Assembly (NCBI RefSeq): GCF_025146565.1
Contig: NZ_CP102258.1
Location: 248,001-312,000, forward strand
DNA: 64,000 nt
Reading direction: 5' to 3'
Source: Bacteroides eggerthii
GTDB lineage: Bacteria > Bacteroidota > Bacteroidia > Bacteroidales > Bacteroidaceae
The translations under genes were made by a program, and so were the position numbers. Below, piece by piece: positions 32,211-41,180 of the stretch (positions are counted from its first letter, which is position 1; each line of letters starts with the position of its first letter). The notes below the pieces were generated by a model. That model was not told the origin of the DNA, did not search any database, and was given only the letters and a program-made list of their open reading frames with translations.

Positions 32211-32235
32211 GAATTACCTGATTTACAGGCTAATG

Positions 32236-32613
32236 TTATTTAAGTTCAACTTCAGCTCCAGCTTCTTCCAATGTTTTCTTCAATGATTCTGCTTCGTCTT
32301 TAGCCAAACCTTCTTTTACTACGCTAGGAGCACCGTCTACCATGTCTTTAGCTTCCTTCAAACCAAGACCGCAAGCTTCCTTAACGGCTTTAACTACTTG
32401 AAGTTTAGCTGAGCCAGCGCTCTTCAATACTACATCGAAAGAAGTCTTTTCTTCAGCGGCAGCAGCACCACCAGCTGCAGGGCCAGCAGCAACAGCAACA
32501 GCTGCAGCAGCAGGTTCAATACCGTATTCTTCTTTCAGGATAGTTGCAAGTTCATTAACTTCTTTTACTGTCAAGTTAACTAATTGTTCTGCAAAAGCTT
32601 TCAAATCTGCCAT
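32236..32613 (-). CDS. rplL: 50S ribosomal protein L7/L12
   Basis: Stalk protein that recruits translation factors, present in several copies per ribosome. The 125 residues show the N-terminal dimerization helix, the Ala/Gly hinge ([21 protein letters not shown], about 35-55) and the C-terminal domain with [30 protein letters not shown]. It lies 60 bp after rplJ. Confidence 0.99.
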   Translation of the reverse strand: MADLKAFAEQLVNLTVKEVNELATILKEEYGIEPAAAAVAVAAGPAAGGAAAAEEKTSFDVVLKSAGSAKLQVVKAVKEACGLGLKEAKDMVDGAPSVVKEGLAKDEAESLKKTLEEAGAEVELK

Positions 32614-32673
32614 TTTTGTATGATTTTAATTGTTTAAATACTAAAATAAATTGATGTTTTTTTGTTTCCGAAG

Positions 32674-33195
32674 TTACGCTTCGGGACGTTCACCGAGAGT
32701 CTTGAGAACTCCGTGAATGGTGTTACCACCTGATTGCAGAGCAGAAATAACATTCTTGGCCGGTGATTGCAGCAAGGCAACGATCTCAGCAATAACTTCA
32801 TTCTTACTCTTGATACTTACGAGAGCATCCAACTGGTCAGCACCAACATAGAAGCTTTCTTCTGCATATGCAGCCTTCAATCCGGGAATACCGTTCTTAG
32901 CCTTATCTTTCAGCAATTTTGCAGGTGCGTTGGCTGTGTTGCAAAACATTACAGCGGTTGTACCCTTCATGCATCCGTAAAGCGGAGAATAATCCTCTTC
33001 CAGGCTTTCCAATGCCTTGTGAAGCAATGTGTTCTTAACTACCATCAATTTGATGTCAGCCTTGAAGCATAATGCTCTCAACGCGCTTGTGTCAGCAGCG
33101 TTCATAGCAGTGGTATCTACCAAGTAGAAGTGACCGTATTCCTTAACTGTAGCAGCAATCTGCTCAATAATCGTACTTTTATCTTCCTTTCTCAT
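32674..33195 (-). CDS. rplJ: 50S ribosomal protein L10
   Basis: Base of the ribosomal stalk that holds the L7/L12 dimers; in other bacteria the L10-L12 complex represses its own mRNA. The 173 residues include FYLVDTTAMNAADTSALRALC and the typical MVVKNTLLHKALE region. It starts 15 bp after rplA. I did not recognize an L10 leader, which in any case would need a longer gap than this. Confidence 0.98.
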   Translation of the reverse strand: MRKEDKSTIIEQIAATVKEYGHFYLVDTTAMNAADTSALRALCFKADIKLMVVKNTLLHKALESLEEDYSPLYGCMKGTTAVMFCNTANAPAKLLKDKAKNGIPGLKAAYAEESFYVGADQLDALVSIKSKNEVIAEIVALLQSPAKNVISALQSGGNTIHGVLKTLGERPEA

Positions 33196-33210
33196 TATTA
33201 CTCCGTTTTA

Positions 33211-33909
33211 TTAGATTTCTTCTACAGATTTCGGGTCAATCTTGATACCCGCACTCATCGTGCTAGAAAGATAAATACTCTTGATATATGTACCCTTGGC
33301 TGCGGTCGGTTTCAATTTATTCAAAGTAGAGATGAATTCTTTCGCATTGTCGCGAATTTGATCAGCACTAAATGAAACTTTACCGATTGAAGTATGAACA
33401 ATACCACTCTTGTCAACCTTGAAGTCGATCTTACCTTGTTTTACTTCTTTTACAGCTTTAGCAACATCCATAGTTACAGTGCCACTCTTCGGGTTCGGCA
33501 TCAATCCACGAGGACCGAGTACACGACCGAGTGCACCAATCTTACCCATGATAGACGGCATAGTGATGATTACATCAATATCAGTCCATCCACCTTTGAT
33601 CTTTTCAATATATTCGTCAAGACCAACATAGTCAGCTCCGGCTTCTTTTGCAGCAGCTTCAGCATCCGGTGTACAAAGCACCAAAACGCGTGTAACTTTA
33701 CCAGTGCCATGAGGAAGTGATACAACACCTCTCACCATCTGGTTAGCCTTACGCGGGTCAACGCCCAAACGTACGTCGATATCCAGAGAAGCGTCAAACT
33801 TAGTAAAAGAGATTTCCTTTACCAACTGAGCAGCTTCCTTGAGAGAGTATGCTTTCCCTGCTTCAATTTTTTCTGCAGCCAACTTTTGATTTTTTGTCAG
33901 TTTACTCAT
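33211..33909 (-). CDS. rplA: 50S ribosomal protein L1
   Basis: Large-subunit protein of the mobile L1 stalk that moves with E-site tRNA. The 232 residues have the two-domain pattern with [28 protein letters not shown] and the signature [20 protein letters not shown]. It lies 15 bp after rplK. Confidence 0.99.
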   Translation of the reverse strand: MSKLTKNQKLAAEKIEAGKAYSLKEAAQLVKEISFTKFDASLDIDVRLGVDPRKANQMVRGVVSLPHGTGKVTRVLVLCTPDAEAAAKEAGADYVGLDEYIEKIKGGWTDIDVIITMPSIMGKIGALGRVLGPRGLMPNPKSGTVTMDVAKAVKEVKQGKIDFKVDKSGIVHTSIGKVSFSADQIRDNAKEFISTLNKLKPTAAKGTYIKSIYLSSTMSAGIKIDPKSVEEI

Positions 33910-33924
33910 TCTAATTGAAGTTTA

Positions 33925-34368
33925 TTAGTTATTAACCGGGAACTCCCCTTTTACAGCGATACCCATACTACGAGCTGTACCGGCAACCATCTTCATGGCA
34001 GCCTCGACAGTGAAACAGTTTAAGTCAACCATCTTGTCCTGAGCAATCGTACGAACCTGTTCCCAAGTAATCTCGGCAACTTTCTTACGGTTAGGCTCAG
34101 CAGAACCACTCTTTACCTTAGCCACTTCAAGCAATTGAATAGCAACGGGAGGAGTCTTGATTACAAAATCGAAAGACTTATCTGCGTAGTAAGTGATAAT
34201 CACAGGAAGAATCTTTCCTGCTTTGTCTTGGGTTCTGGCGTTGAATTGCTTGCAAAACTCCATGATGTTGATTCCCTTAGAACCCAGAGCAGGTCCAACG
34301 GGAGGTGATGGATTTGCCGCGCCTCCTTTAATCTGTAATTTGATTAGTCCAGCAACTTCTTTAGCCAT
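33925..34368 (-). CDS. rplK: 50S ribosomal protein L11
   Basis: Binds the GTPase-associated centre of 23S rRNA and is needed for RelA-type stringent signalling. The 147 residues begin [29 protein letters not shown], whose Pro-rich segment is the thiostrepton site, and end [12 protein letters not shown]. It lies 57 bp after nusG. Confidence 0.99.
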   Translation of the reverse strand: MAKEVAGLIKLQIKGGAANPSPPVGPALGSKGINIMEFCKQFNARTQDKAGKILPVIITYYADKSFDFVIKTPPVAIQLLEVAKVKSGSAEPNRKKVAEITWEQVRTIAQDKMVDLNCFTVEAAMKMVAGTARSMGIAVKGEFPVNN

Positions 34369-34425
34369 TTTTTAATTGATTTATATATAAACATTAATAA
34401 AGAACATTACAGCGTAACACCTGTA

Positions 34426-34968
34426 CTATTCTTTTTCTACTTGCATAAAGCCCAATTCGAGCGGAGTTTTCCGACCGAATATCTTTACCATGACCTTCAG
34501 CTTCTTCTTCTCGGTGTTCACTTCTTCAATGATTCCACTGAATCCACTGAACGGACCGTAATTCACCTTTACAGTCTCGCCGACTACATACGGGATATTC
34601 AGCTCTTCGCCGGCATCCTGCAATTCATCGACTGTACCAAGTATACGATTCACTTCCGACTGTCTCAGAGGAACGGGTTTTTCCGATCCACCCAAGAACC
34701 CTATCACATTAGGAGTATTTCTCAGATGGTGAGCAACCTCACCTACCAAAGCAGCCTCCACCAAAACGTAACCAGGGAGATAACTTCTCTCTTTCACAAT
34801 TTTCTTACCATTGCGAACCTGATATACCTTTTCGGTAGGAATCAATACCTGAGACACATAATCACCAAGGTCGCTGTTTTTAATGTCAGCTTCAAGGTAT
34901 TCCTTTACCTTAGCTTCTTTTCCGCTAATAGCACGCAGAACGTACCATTTCTTTTCAATCTCAGACAT
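34426..34968 (-). CDS. nusG: Transcription antitermination factor NusG
   Basis: Binds RNA polymerase across the clamp and couples it to S10 or Rho. The 180 residues hold the NGN domain (KKWYVLRAISGKEAKVKEYLE, RSYLPGYVLVEA, NVIGFLGG) over about 5-115 and a KOW domain (VKVNYGPFSGFSGIIEEV) over about 125-175. It lies 12 bp after secE in the conserved secE-nusG-rplK order. Confidence 0.99.
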   Translation of the reverse strand: MSEIEKKWYVLRAISGKEAKVKEYLEADIKNSDLGDYVSQVLIPTEKVYQVRNGKKIVKERSYLPGYVLVEAALVGEVAHHLRNTPNVIGFLGGSEKPVPLRQSEVNRILGTVDELQDAGEELNIPYVVGETVKVNYGPFSGFSGIIEEVNTEKKKLKVMVKIFGRKTPLELGFMQVEKE

Positions 34969-34980
34969 TTCTCCTTCTTT

Positions 34981-35169
34981 TTAATGTGGATAAACAAATT
35001 CCATTAAATGTTGGAAACAGAAGTCCATCGCAAACACTACCAATGCAATAAGCAGGGAAGCATATAAAACAACTACTGCACTGTTAGTAAGTTCAGAATA
35101 CGTAGGCCACGACACTTTATGAACAAGTTCGTCGTAAGTTTCTTTAAAATAAGCTACTATCTTCTTCAT
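34981..35169 (-). CDS. secE: Preprotein translocase subunit SecE
   Basis: Small clamp of the SecY channel. From the ATG at 35167-35169 the protein has 62 residues: an amphipathic helix (KKIVAYFKETYDELVHKVSWP, with the conserved VSWP) and one membrane segment (SAVVVLYASLLIALVVFAMDF). A longer in-frame reading from 35241 would run through the tRNA-Trp gene and is rejected. The single-span form is usual outside gamma-proteobacteria. Confidence 0.96.
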   Translation of the reverse strand: MKKIVAYFKETYDELVHKVSWPTYSELTNSAVVVLYASLLIALVVFAMDFCFQHLMEFVYPH

Positions 35170-35183
35170 TTCAATAATATTAG

Positions 35184-35256
35184 CACGGGAGGAGAGGCTC
35201 GAACTCCCGACACCCGGTTTTGGAGACCGGTGCTCTACCAACTGAGCTACTCCCGT
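35184..35256 (-). tRNA. tRNA-Trp (anticodon CCA)
   Basis: Seventy-three bases fold as a full cloverleaf: acceptor ACGGGAG/CTCCCGT, D-arm TAGCTCAGTTGGTAGAGCA, anticodon stem CCGGT/ACCGG with loop CTCCAAA, and T-arm with GTTCGAG. The discriminator is G and CCA is not encoded. It sits between tuf and secE, the same place as in many bacteria. Confidence 0.97.
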
Positions 35257-35264
35257 TTGAACAT

Positions 35265-35298
35265 AATCAGTTCCCGGTGTCTTGACCGGGAACTGATT
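35265..35298 (-). other. Hairpin between tuf and tRNA-Trp
   Basis: AATCAGTTCCCGG and CCGGGAACTGATT are perfectly complementary over 13 bp around an 8-base loop. No T-run follows on the minus strand, so it is more likely an RNA-processing or partial attenuation site that separates the abundant tuf message from secE-nusG. Confidence 0.7.
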
Positions 35299-35312
35299 AA
35301 GATATTTGGTTA

Positions 35313-36497
35313 TTAGTCGATGATTTCAGTAATCTGACCAGAACCTACTGTACGGCCACCTTCACGAATAGCGAAACGCAAACCTACGTTCAATGCTACC
35401 GGGTAGATCAATTCTACAGTGATTTCTACGTTATCACCAGGCATTACCATTTCAGTTCCTTCCGGAAGAGTGATTTCACCTGTACAGTCCATAGTACGCA
35501 GATAGAACTGAGGACGGTATTTGTTGTGGAACGGAGTGTGACGACCACCTTCTTCTTTCTTCAAAACGTAGATAGATGCTTTGAATTTAGAGTGAGGTTT
35601 AATCTGACCCGGCTTACAAAGAACCATACCACGTTTGATTTCGTTCTTATCGATACCGCGGAGCAACAAACCTACGTTGTCACCAGCTTCACCCTGATCC
35701 AACAGCTTACGGAACATTTCAACACCAGTTACAACTGATTTCTTATCTTCACCCAAACCGAGGATTTCAACTTCGTCACCTACATGGATAACACCAGCTT
35801 CGATACGACCAGTAGCTACAGTACCACGACCAGTGATTGAGAATACGTCTTCAACCGGCATCAAGAACGGTTTATCAACGTCACGCGGAGGCAATGGAAT
35901 CCAGTTGTCGCAAGCGTCCATCAATTCCATAACTTTTTCTTCCCACTTTTCAACACCGTTCAATGCGCCAAGAGCAGAACCCTGGATGAAAGGAGTGTTG
36001 TCGCCATCGAATTCGTAAGCTGAAAGCAGTTCACGCATTTCCATTTCAACAAGTTCCAACATTTCGGCATCGTCTACCATATCGCACTTGTTCATGAATA
36101 CAACCAAACGAGGAACGTTTACCTGGCGAGCCAACAGGATGTGTTCGCGAGTCTGAGGCATCGGACCATCAGTTGCAGCAACTACGATGATAGCACCGTC
36201 CATCTGAGCAGCACCAGTTACCATGTTCTTTACGTAGTCGGCGTGACCCGGACAGTCTACGTGAGCATAGTGACGGTTGGCAGTTTCATACTCAACGTGT
36301 GAAGTATTGATAGTAATACCTCTTTCCTTTTCTTCAGGAGCGTTGTCGATCTGATCGAATGATTTTACTTCAGAAAAACCTTTTTTGCCTAACACTGTAG
36401 TGATAGCAGCAGTCAACGTGGTTTTACCGTGGTCTACGTGACCAATTGTACCAATGTTTACGTGCGGTTTGGTACGTTCGAATTTCTCTTTAGCCAT
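35313..36497 (-). CDS. tuf: Translation elongation factor Tu
   Basis: GTPase that delivers aminoacyl-tRNA to the ribosome. The 394 residues contain GHVDHGKTT (about 19-27), the switch I region [30 protein letters not shown] and the domain 2 and 3 barrels. No second tuf is seen with fusA in this window. The gene is flanked by tRNA-Thr upstream and tRNA-Trp downstream, in one transcription unit. Confidence 0.99.
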   Translation of the reverse strand: MAKEKFERTKPHVNIGTIGHVDHGKTTLTAAITTVLGKKGFSEVKSFDQIDNAPEEKERGITINTSHVEYETANRHYAHVDCPGHADYVKNMVTGAAQMDGAIIVVAATDGPMPQTREHILLARQVNVPRLVVFMNKCDMVDDAEMLELVEMEMRELLSAYEFDGDNTPFIQGSALGALNGVEKWEEKVMELMDACDNWIPLPPRDVDKPFLMPVEDVFSITGRGTVATGRIEAGVIHVGDEVEILGLGEDKKSVVTGVEMFRKLLDQGEAGDNVGLLLRGIDKNEIKRGMVLCKPGQIKPHSKFKASIYVLKKEEGGRHTPFHNKYRPQFYLRTMDCTGEITLPEGTEMVMPGDNVEITVELIYPVALNVGLRFAIREGGRTVGSGQITEIID

Positions 36498-36547
36498 AGC
36501 TTTACTTGTTATTTATTTGATTAATAATCAGCTTTTACATCTTTATG

Positions 36548-36619
<72 letters not shown>

Positions 36620-36635
36620 AGGGAAACCGGAGTTG

Positions 36636-36718
36636 TGGGCAAAGATGGATTCGAACCACCGAAGGCGTAAGCCAGCAGATTTACAGTCTGCCCCATTTGG
36701 CCACTCTGGTATTTGCCC
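36636..36718 (-). tRNA. tRNA-Tyr (anticodon GTA)
   Basis: Eighty-three bases with the long variable arm expected for bacterial tRNA-Tyr (GGCTTACGCC region). The acceptor is GGGCAAA/TTTGCCC, the anticodon stem GCAGA/TCTGC, with loop CTGTAAA. It lies 16 bp from the tRNA-Thr(GGT) gene. Confidence 0.97.
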
Positions 36719-36799
36719 CAATTATATAGAACTCTTTTTTCCCTTTAACTGAATTTCCGCAGGCATTGCTGCCTTTTGACGATAATCCACTTTCTTTTG

Positions 36800-36873
36800 A
36801 GCCTCTTGTCGGATTCGAACCAACGACCCCGAGATTACAAATCACGTGCTCTGGCCAACTGAGCTAAAGAGGC
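36800..36873 (-). tRNA. tRNA-Thr (anticodon TGT)
   Basis: Seventy-four bases: acceptor GCCTCTT/AAGAGGC, T-loop GTTCGAA, anticodon loop TTTGTAA. The anticodon stem CGTGA/TCTCG has a central T-T mismatch, which is unusual, while all other stems pair. It is the first gene of the tRNA-tuf unit, with a strong promoter 49 bp upstream. Confidence 0.93.
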
Positions 36874-36921
36874 AGGCTTAAAAAATGCAACCGTAACGTT
36901 CCAGTGCGAGCGAAACGGCTG

Positions 36922-36952
36922 CAAATTTAGACATTTATTTTTTACCCGCAAA
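36922..36952 (-). promoter_or_regulatory. Promoter of the tRNA-tuf-secE-nusG unit
   Basis: Minus strand TTTG (complement of 36949-36952), a 19-bp spacer and TAAATTTG (complement of 36922-36929), a perfect match to the Bacteroides consensus. It lies between hpf and the first tRNA gene. Confidence 0.82.
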
Positions 36953-36967
36953 ATTTTAAGCGGAATT

Positions 36968-37267
36968 TTATTTGCTCCGTTGTTTTTCCTTGTATTTAAC
37001 CAGTTGTTTGCCCAAAGCTTCCAGACAAAGATCCACTGCTTCTTCAAACGTATCACAAACCTTATTTGCATAAAGCTCGCCATTGGGAACCAATACTTTC
37101 ACCCCGGCTTCTTTATTTTCGGCTGTTTCTGGTTTAACTACCTTTAATGACACCTCTACTTTCTCTATATCGTCGTAAAATTTCTCCAACTTGGCAGCTT
37201 TCTTCTGGATAAAAGCCTGCAACTGCTCTGACGCATCAAAGTGAATTGATTGAATTCTAACTATCAT
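36968..37267 (-). CDS. hpf: Ribosome hibernation/stability factor (HPF/RaiA family)
   Basis: A 99-residue short-type factor that binds in the 30S decoding channel of idle ribosomes. It begins MIVRIQSIHFDASEQLQAF and has the beta-alpha-beta pattern with KVEVSLKVVKPET and a basic end KYKEKQRSK. The start is fixed by AAAGGAGG (complement of 37273-37280), five bases before the ATG. A longer reading from 37330 would overlap the recombinase gene. It has no C-terminal dimerization domain, so it is the short form. Confidence 0.9.
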   Translation of the reverse strand: MIVRIQSIHFDASEQLQAFIQKKAAKLEKFYDDIEKVEVSLKVVKPETAENKEAGVKVLVPNGELYANKVCDTFEEAVDLCLEALGKQLVKYKEKQRSK

Positions 37268-37272
37268 ACTTA

Positions 37273-37280
37273 CCTCCTTT
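37273..37280 (-). promoter_or_regulatory. Strong Shine-Dalgarno before hpf
   Basis: The minus strand reads AAAGGAGG five bases before the hpf ATG (37265-37267), among the best anti-SD matches in the window. Confidence 0.7.
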
Positions 37281-37283
37281 TCT

Positions 37284-38168
37284 TTAGGCCCGAGGATGAG
37301 CCTGATTATACACTTTTTTAAGTTCTTCAAAAGTAGTATGCGTATAAACTTCCGTAGTCGCCAAACTTTCGTGACCGAGCAACTCTTTTATCGAGCCCAA
37401 ATCAGCGCCGTTATTCAGCATAGCCGTTGCAAAGGTATGCCTCAATACATGGGGACTTCTTTTTTTTACAGTTACTACCTTTGACAGGTTTCGCTTCACA
37501 ATATATGCTACGATACTGCGGTTGAGCCTCTCTCCGGTCTTCCGGATGAAAAAAGCATCCGAACGAACCGGCAATGCCTGATTCCGCACATTGACATATT
37601 CTTGCATAGAACACCTTAACTCCTCATCAAAGGGCAGCAGACGCTGTTTGTTTCGTTTTCCCGTCACCTTAATGAGGGAAGCGGAAAAATCTATGTCCTT
37701 GTCATCCAACCCGATCAATTCCGAAAGCCGCATGCCGGTGGCATAAAACATTTCGATAATCAAACGGTCGCGACACCCTTCAAATCCTTCTCCAAAGTCT
37801 ACATCGTCCAGCAGTCTATTCACATCACCTTCTCTCAAAAAAACAGGAAGCGGCTTCTTTTTCTTCGGGCCCGTTATTTTCTGTAACGGATCCGCCGCAA
37901 CCATTCCTTTTCGCAAAAGATATTTATAATACGACCGGACAGAACTCAACTTTCGATTTACCGTATTTGGCGCGCAACCCCTATCCATCAAGGAAGTAAT
38001 CCATTCACGAATAAGTCCCGCATCCACATCCGACGGAGTCAGATCTCCCAACAGCTCCTCACCGAACTTCTGCAGCTCAAGAATATCTGCCTGATAGTAC
38101 CTTACGGTACCTTTGGAATAATTCCTCTCATACAGAAGATAGTCAAGAAAAGAATCTGTCAACAACAT
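37284..38168 (-). CDS. Site-specific tyrosine recombinase, XerC/XerD family
   Basis: A 294-residue recombinase that in this family resolves chromosome dimers at dif. It has an N-terminal SAM-like core-binding domain (about 1-95) and a catalytic domain with TGMRLSELIGL (Arg about 148), HVLRHTFATAML (His and Arg about 245) and LGHESLATTEVYTHTT (His and the Tyr nucleophile about 275). Its place between rpsU and hpf, with no mobile genes nearby, argues for a housekeeping Xer rather than an integrase. Which of XerC or XerD it is cannot be decided here. Confidence 0.9.
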   Translation of the reverse strand: MLLTDSFLDYLLYERNYSKGTVRYYQADILELQKFGEELLGDLTPSDVDAGLIREWITSLMDRGCAPNTVNRKLSSVRSYYKYLLRKGMVAADPLQKITGPKKKKPLPVFLREGDVNRLLDDVDFGEGFEGCRDRLIIEMFYATGMRLSELIGLDDKDIDFSASLIKVTGKRNKQRLLPFDEELRCSMQEYVNVRNQALPVRSDAFFIRKTGERLNRSIVAYIVKRNLSKVVTVKKRSPHVLRHTFATAMLNNGADLGSIKELLGHESLATTEVYTHTTFEELKKVYNQAHPRA

Positions 38169-38238
38169 ATCGTTACATCTAAATCATGCAACGAATGTAT
38201 GAAAAAGAATCCAATAATTCAAAGGAAATTACGAATTA

Positions 38239-38430
38239 TTAATCTTCTACTTGTTGAAGTTGCTGAACGTAAACTGCACGCTCTTTCTTAAGTCTTTTAG
38301 TCACAGACGGTTTATCAAACTGCTGTCTGCTTCTCAACTCTTTAACGATACCAGTCTTTTCAAATTTTCTTTTAAATTTCTTCAGCGCTTTTTCAATGTT
38401 TTCGCCTTCTTTTACAGGTACTACAATCAT
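38239..38430 (-). CDS. rpsU: 30S ribosomal protein S21
   Basis: A 63-residue basic protein near the anti-Shine-Dalgarno end of 16S rRNA. It begins MIVVPVKEGENIEKALKKFKRK and ends YVQQLQQVED, typical of S21 in this phylum, where S21 helps hide the anti-SD. The start at 38428-38430 follows an A-rich leader with no GGAGG. A longer frame from 38547 would cross the promoter and is rejected. Confidence 0.95.
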   Translation of the reverse strand: MIVVPVKEGENIEKALKKFKRKFEKTGIVKELRSRQQFDKPSVTKRLKKERAVYVQQLQQVED

Positions 38431-38484
38431 TTTTTTGTTTTTAAAATTTAATGGTTTATAAAATCTCACGATCAAATTGAGCGG

Positions 38485-38515
38485 CAAAATTACACATACT
38501 TTCTTTATCCACAAA
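38485..38515 (-). promoter_or_regulatory. Promoter of rpsU (rpsU-xer-hpf)
   Basis: Minus strand TTTG (complement of 38512-38515), a 19-bp spacer and TAATTTTG (complement of 38485-38492). This is a perfect consensus, with a leader of about 47 bases to the rpsU ATG. Confidence 0.85.
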
Positions 38516-38661
38516 ACTTTCGGCAAAAAAAACGATAATCGCAACACAAAATACTTGCCTTTCTTACTGGCAGTTACCCAAATTTCCGCACAGAAGTCTC
38601 CGCTTATGGCAGCAACACTGATAAAATAGCGGAATCTGCTCCGTAATTGGAGTAAAGTGAG

Positions 38662-38669
38662 TATATTTG
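38662..38669 (+). promoter_or_regulatory. -7 box of the Xaa-Pro aminopeptidase gene
   Basis: TATATTTG matches TAnnTTTG. The -33 position has only TCTG at 23 bp, so the -33 box is weak. A start point near 38676 places the nearby TTG (38667) outside the transcript and supports the ATG at 38697. Confidence 0.55.
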
Positions 38670-38696
38670 AAAGCGCTTATCAATACCTTATATAGT

Positions 38697-40487
38697 ATGA
38701 ATTCAACAATAAACAATCGTATCGCCGCCTTACGGGCGCACATTGCCCAAGAGCAGATACAGGCTTTTATCATCCCCAGCACCGACCCTCACCTCAGTGA
38801 ATACGTTGCACCCCACTGGCAGTCGAGAGAATGGATATCCGGCTTTACGGGTTCTGCCGGTACGGTAGTCGTCACAGCCAAAGACGCCGGACTGTGGACA
38901 GACTCCCGCTACTTCCTGCAAGCCGCCCGGCAGTTAGAGGGTACCTGCATCACATTATATAAAGAGATGCTTCCCGAAACACCAAACATTCCCGAATTCC
39001 TGAGTGCGCATTTGCAGGAAGGAGACTGCGTGGGAATAGACGGGAAAATGTTTTCTGCCGAAGAGGTGGAACACCTGCAAAAGGAACTGAAGAAAAGCGG
39101 CATCTGCATAAAAAGCATCGCCGATCCGATGCAACTGTTGTGGACCGACCGACCTGCAATGCCTTTAGCGCCGGCCTTTGTTTACGACACAAAGTATGCC
39201 GGAATGAGCTTTACAGAAAAGTTGCCCGCCGTCCGGCAGGCCATGGAAGCAACCGGGGCAGACTCCTTGTTGCTGTCGGCTTTGGATGAGATAGCCTGGC
39301 TGCTCAACATCCGGGGGAATGACGTGCACTGCAATCCGGTTGTCGTGAGCTACCTGCTGATTGAGAAAGACAAAGTGAATTATTTCGTTCAGCCACAAAA
39401 GGTTACACCCGAACTGGCCGAATACTTCAGCGCAAACGGCATCTCTGTGCACCCGTATGAAGAGATAGGCGATTACCTCAACAGCTTCAATGCCCATAGC
39501 ATCCTGATGAATCCCGCAAAAACCAATTACGCCATCTACTCGGCAATCCGCCCCGGATGCCTGATAATCAACGGCGCATCACCCGTAGCCCTGCTGAAAG
39601 CCATTCGCAACAAACAGGAAATAGCCGGAATCCATGCAGCCATGCAGAGAGACGGCGTGGCATTAGTCAAGTTCCTAAAGTGGCTGGACGAAGCAGTTCC
39701 CGCAGGAAAAGAAACGGAAATCAGCGTAGACAAAAAGCTGCACACATTCCGGGCCGCGCAACCGCTGTATATGGGAGAAAGTTTCGACACGATCGCCGGC
39801 TATAAGGAGCATGGAGCTATTGTCCATTACGAAGCCACCCCCGAAACGGACGTCACACTGAAATCGGAAGGTTTTCTGCTGCTGGACTCCGGGGCGCAAT
39901 ACCTGGACGGCACAACGGACATAACCCGCACCATCGCACTGGGCCCCCTGACAGAAGAGGAAAAGACCGACTACACTTTAATACTGAAAGGACATATCGC
40001 ATTGGCAATGGCAGTATTTCCCGAAGGAACCCGCGGAGCGCAACTGGATGTATTGGCACGCATGCCGATATGGAAAGAACGCATGAACTACCTGCATGGC
40101 ACCGGCCATGGAGTGGGACATTTCCTCAATGTACACGAAGGTCCCCAAAGCATCCGGATGAACGAAAATCCCGTTGCCTTGCAACCGGGCATGGTTACGT
40201 CCAATGAACCGGGCGTGTACAAAGCCGGAAGTCATGGCATCCGCACCGAGAATTTAGTGCTGACCGTTCCTGCTGGTGAAGGGATGTTCGGCAAGTACCT
40301 AAAATTCGAGACACTCACCCTCTGCCCCATCTGCCGGAAAGGCATCATCAAGGAGTTGCTGACAGCAGAAGAGATAGGATGGCTGAACGACTATCACCGG
40401 ACTGTATACGAGAAATTGTCGCCGGACCTGAACAATGACGAAAGAGAATGGTTGAAAGAAGCATGCAAGGCAGTGATTCGCGATTAA
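38697..40487 (+). CDS. Xaa-Pro aminopeptidase (M24B, aminopeptidase P)
   Basis: Cytosolic dimetal peptidase that removes an N-terminal residue next to proline. The 596 residues have two creatinase-like N-terminal domains and the C-terminal pita-bread domain with the ligands in LLDSGAQYLDGTTDITRT (two Asp), HGTGHGVGHFLNVHEGP (His), SNEPGVY (Glu) and GIRTENLVL (Glu). The ATG at 38697 gives MNSTINNRIAALRAH, the normal start; an upstream TTG lies in the -7 promoter box. It is divergent from rpsU. Confidence 0.95.
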   Translation: MNSTINNRIAALRAHIAQEQIQAFIIPSTDPHLSEYVAPHWQSREWISGFTGSAGTVVVTAKDAGLWTDSRYFLQAARQLEGTCITLYKEMLPETPNIPEFLSAHLQEGDCVGIDGKMFSAEEVEHLQKELKKSGICIKSIADPMQLLWTDRPAMPLAPAFVYDTKYAGMSFTEKLPAVRQAMEATGADSLLLSALDEIAWLLNIRGNDVHCNPVVVSYLLIEKDKVNYFVQPQKVTPELAEYFSANGISVHPYEEIGDYLNSFNAHSILMNPAKTNYAIYSAIRPGCLIINGASPVALLKAIRNKQEIAGIHAAMQRDGVALVKFLKWLDEAVPAGKETEISVDKKLHTFRAAQPLYMGESFDTIAGYKEHGAIVHYEATPETDVTLKSEGFLLLDSGAQYLDGTTDITRTIALGPLTEEEKTDYTLILKGHIALAMAVFPEGTRGAQLDVLARMPIWKERMNYLHGTGHGVGHFLNVHEGPQSIRMNENPVALQPGMVTSNEPGVYKAGSHGIRTENLVLTVPAGEGMFGKYLKFETLTLCPICRKGIIKELLTAEEIGWLNDYHRTVYEKLSPDLNNDEREWLKEACKAVIRD

Positions 40488-40538
40488 CCTTAATTGCCAA
40501 GCGCTGCCCCAATCATCAACCCTCAGTCATTAATCATT

Positions 40539-40643
40539 AATTACTAATCTCTAATTATTAATCTTTAATCACTAAGCATTAATCATTAATTACTAATCGC
40601 TAATTATTAATCACTAATTACTAATCGCTAATTATTAATCACT
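40539..40643 (+). repeat. 28-bp AT-rich tandem repeat
   Basis: Two exact head-to-tail 28-bp copies (40588-40615 and 40616-40643), each beginning AATTACTAATCGCTAATTAT, are preceded by a third copy with a few changes (40539-40566) and a 21-bp spacer of similar words. The array ends 8 bp before the next start codon, so it forms most of that gene's leader or promoter region. Confidence 0.9.
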
Positions 40644-40650
40644 AATTAAG

Positions 40651-41166
40651 ATGGCACTAATAAAATCAGTACGAGGTTTCACTCCCGAAATTGGAGAGAA
40701 CTGTTTTTTGGCAGACAACGCCGTTATCATCGGTGATGTAAAGATGGGGCGGGACTGCAGCATCTGGTTCAGCACCGTACTACGCGGGGATGTCAACTCC
40801 ATCCGCATCGGAAATGGCGTGAACATCCAAGACGGAAGCGTGCTGCACACCTTATATGAGAAATCCACAATTGAGATAGGCGACCATGTTTCTGTGGGAC
40901 ATAACGTAACCATTCATGGAGCTGCAATCAGGGATTATGCGCTAATAGGCATGGGCTCCACCATTCTGGACCACGCCGTAGTGGGTGAAGGCGCCATAGT
41001 AGCCGCCGGTTCATTGGTACTTAGCAATACCATAATAGAACCGGGAAGCATCTGGGGAGGCGTACCTGCCAAGTTCATCAAAAAGGTGGATCCGGAACAG
41101 GCGAAAGAATTGAATCAGAAGATTGCACACAACTACCTGATGTACTCAAGTTGGTATAAGGAATAA
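40651..41166 (+). CDS. Gamma-carbonic anhydrase-like hexapeptide-repeat protein
   Basis: A 171-residue left-handed beta-helix protein (repeats such as VKMGRDCSIWFSTVLRGDV and HNVTIHGAAIRDYALIGMGSTI) of the YrdA/PaaY/CaiE group. The trimer's metal site is recognizable: a His in SVLHTLYEK and the pair in GHNVTIHGA spaced five residues apart, as in gamma-carbonic anhydrases. Real carbonic anhydrase activity is not shown for most of this group. It is preceded by the 28-bp repeat array and followed by the 51-bp palindrome. Confidence 0.88.
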   Translation: MALIKSVRGFTPEIGENCFLADNAVIIGDVKMGRDCSIWFSTVLRGDVNSIRIGNGVNIQDGSVLHTLYEKSTIEIGDHVSVGHNVTIHGAAIRDYALIGMGSTILDHAVVGEGAIVAAGSLVLSNTIIEPGSIWGGVPAKFIKKVDPEQAKELNQKIAHNYLMYSSWYKE

Positions 41167-41180
41167 AGGCATCCGGCCGT

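Noticed and set aside
37284..38168. Phage or element integrase
   Set aside because: No mobile genes or att repeats nearby; position in a housekeeping operon fits Xer.
38667..38696. TTG start for the Xaa-Pro aminopeptidase
   Set aside because: The TTG lies in the -7 promoter box; the ATG at 38697 gives the normal start.
40539..40643. CRISPR array
   Set aside because: Copies are tandem without unique spacers, and no cas genes are seen.
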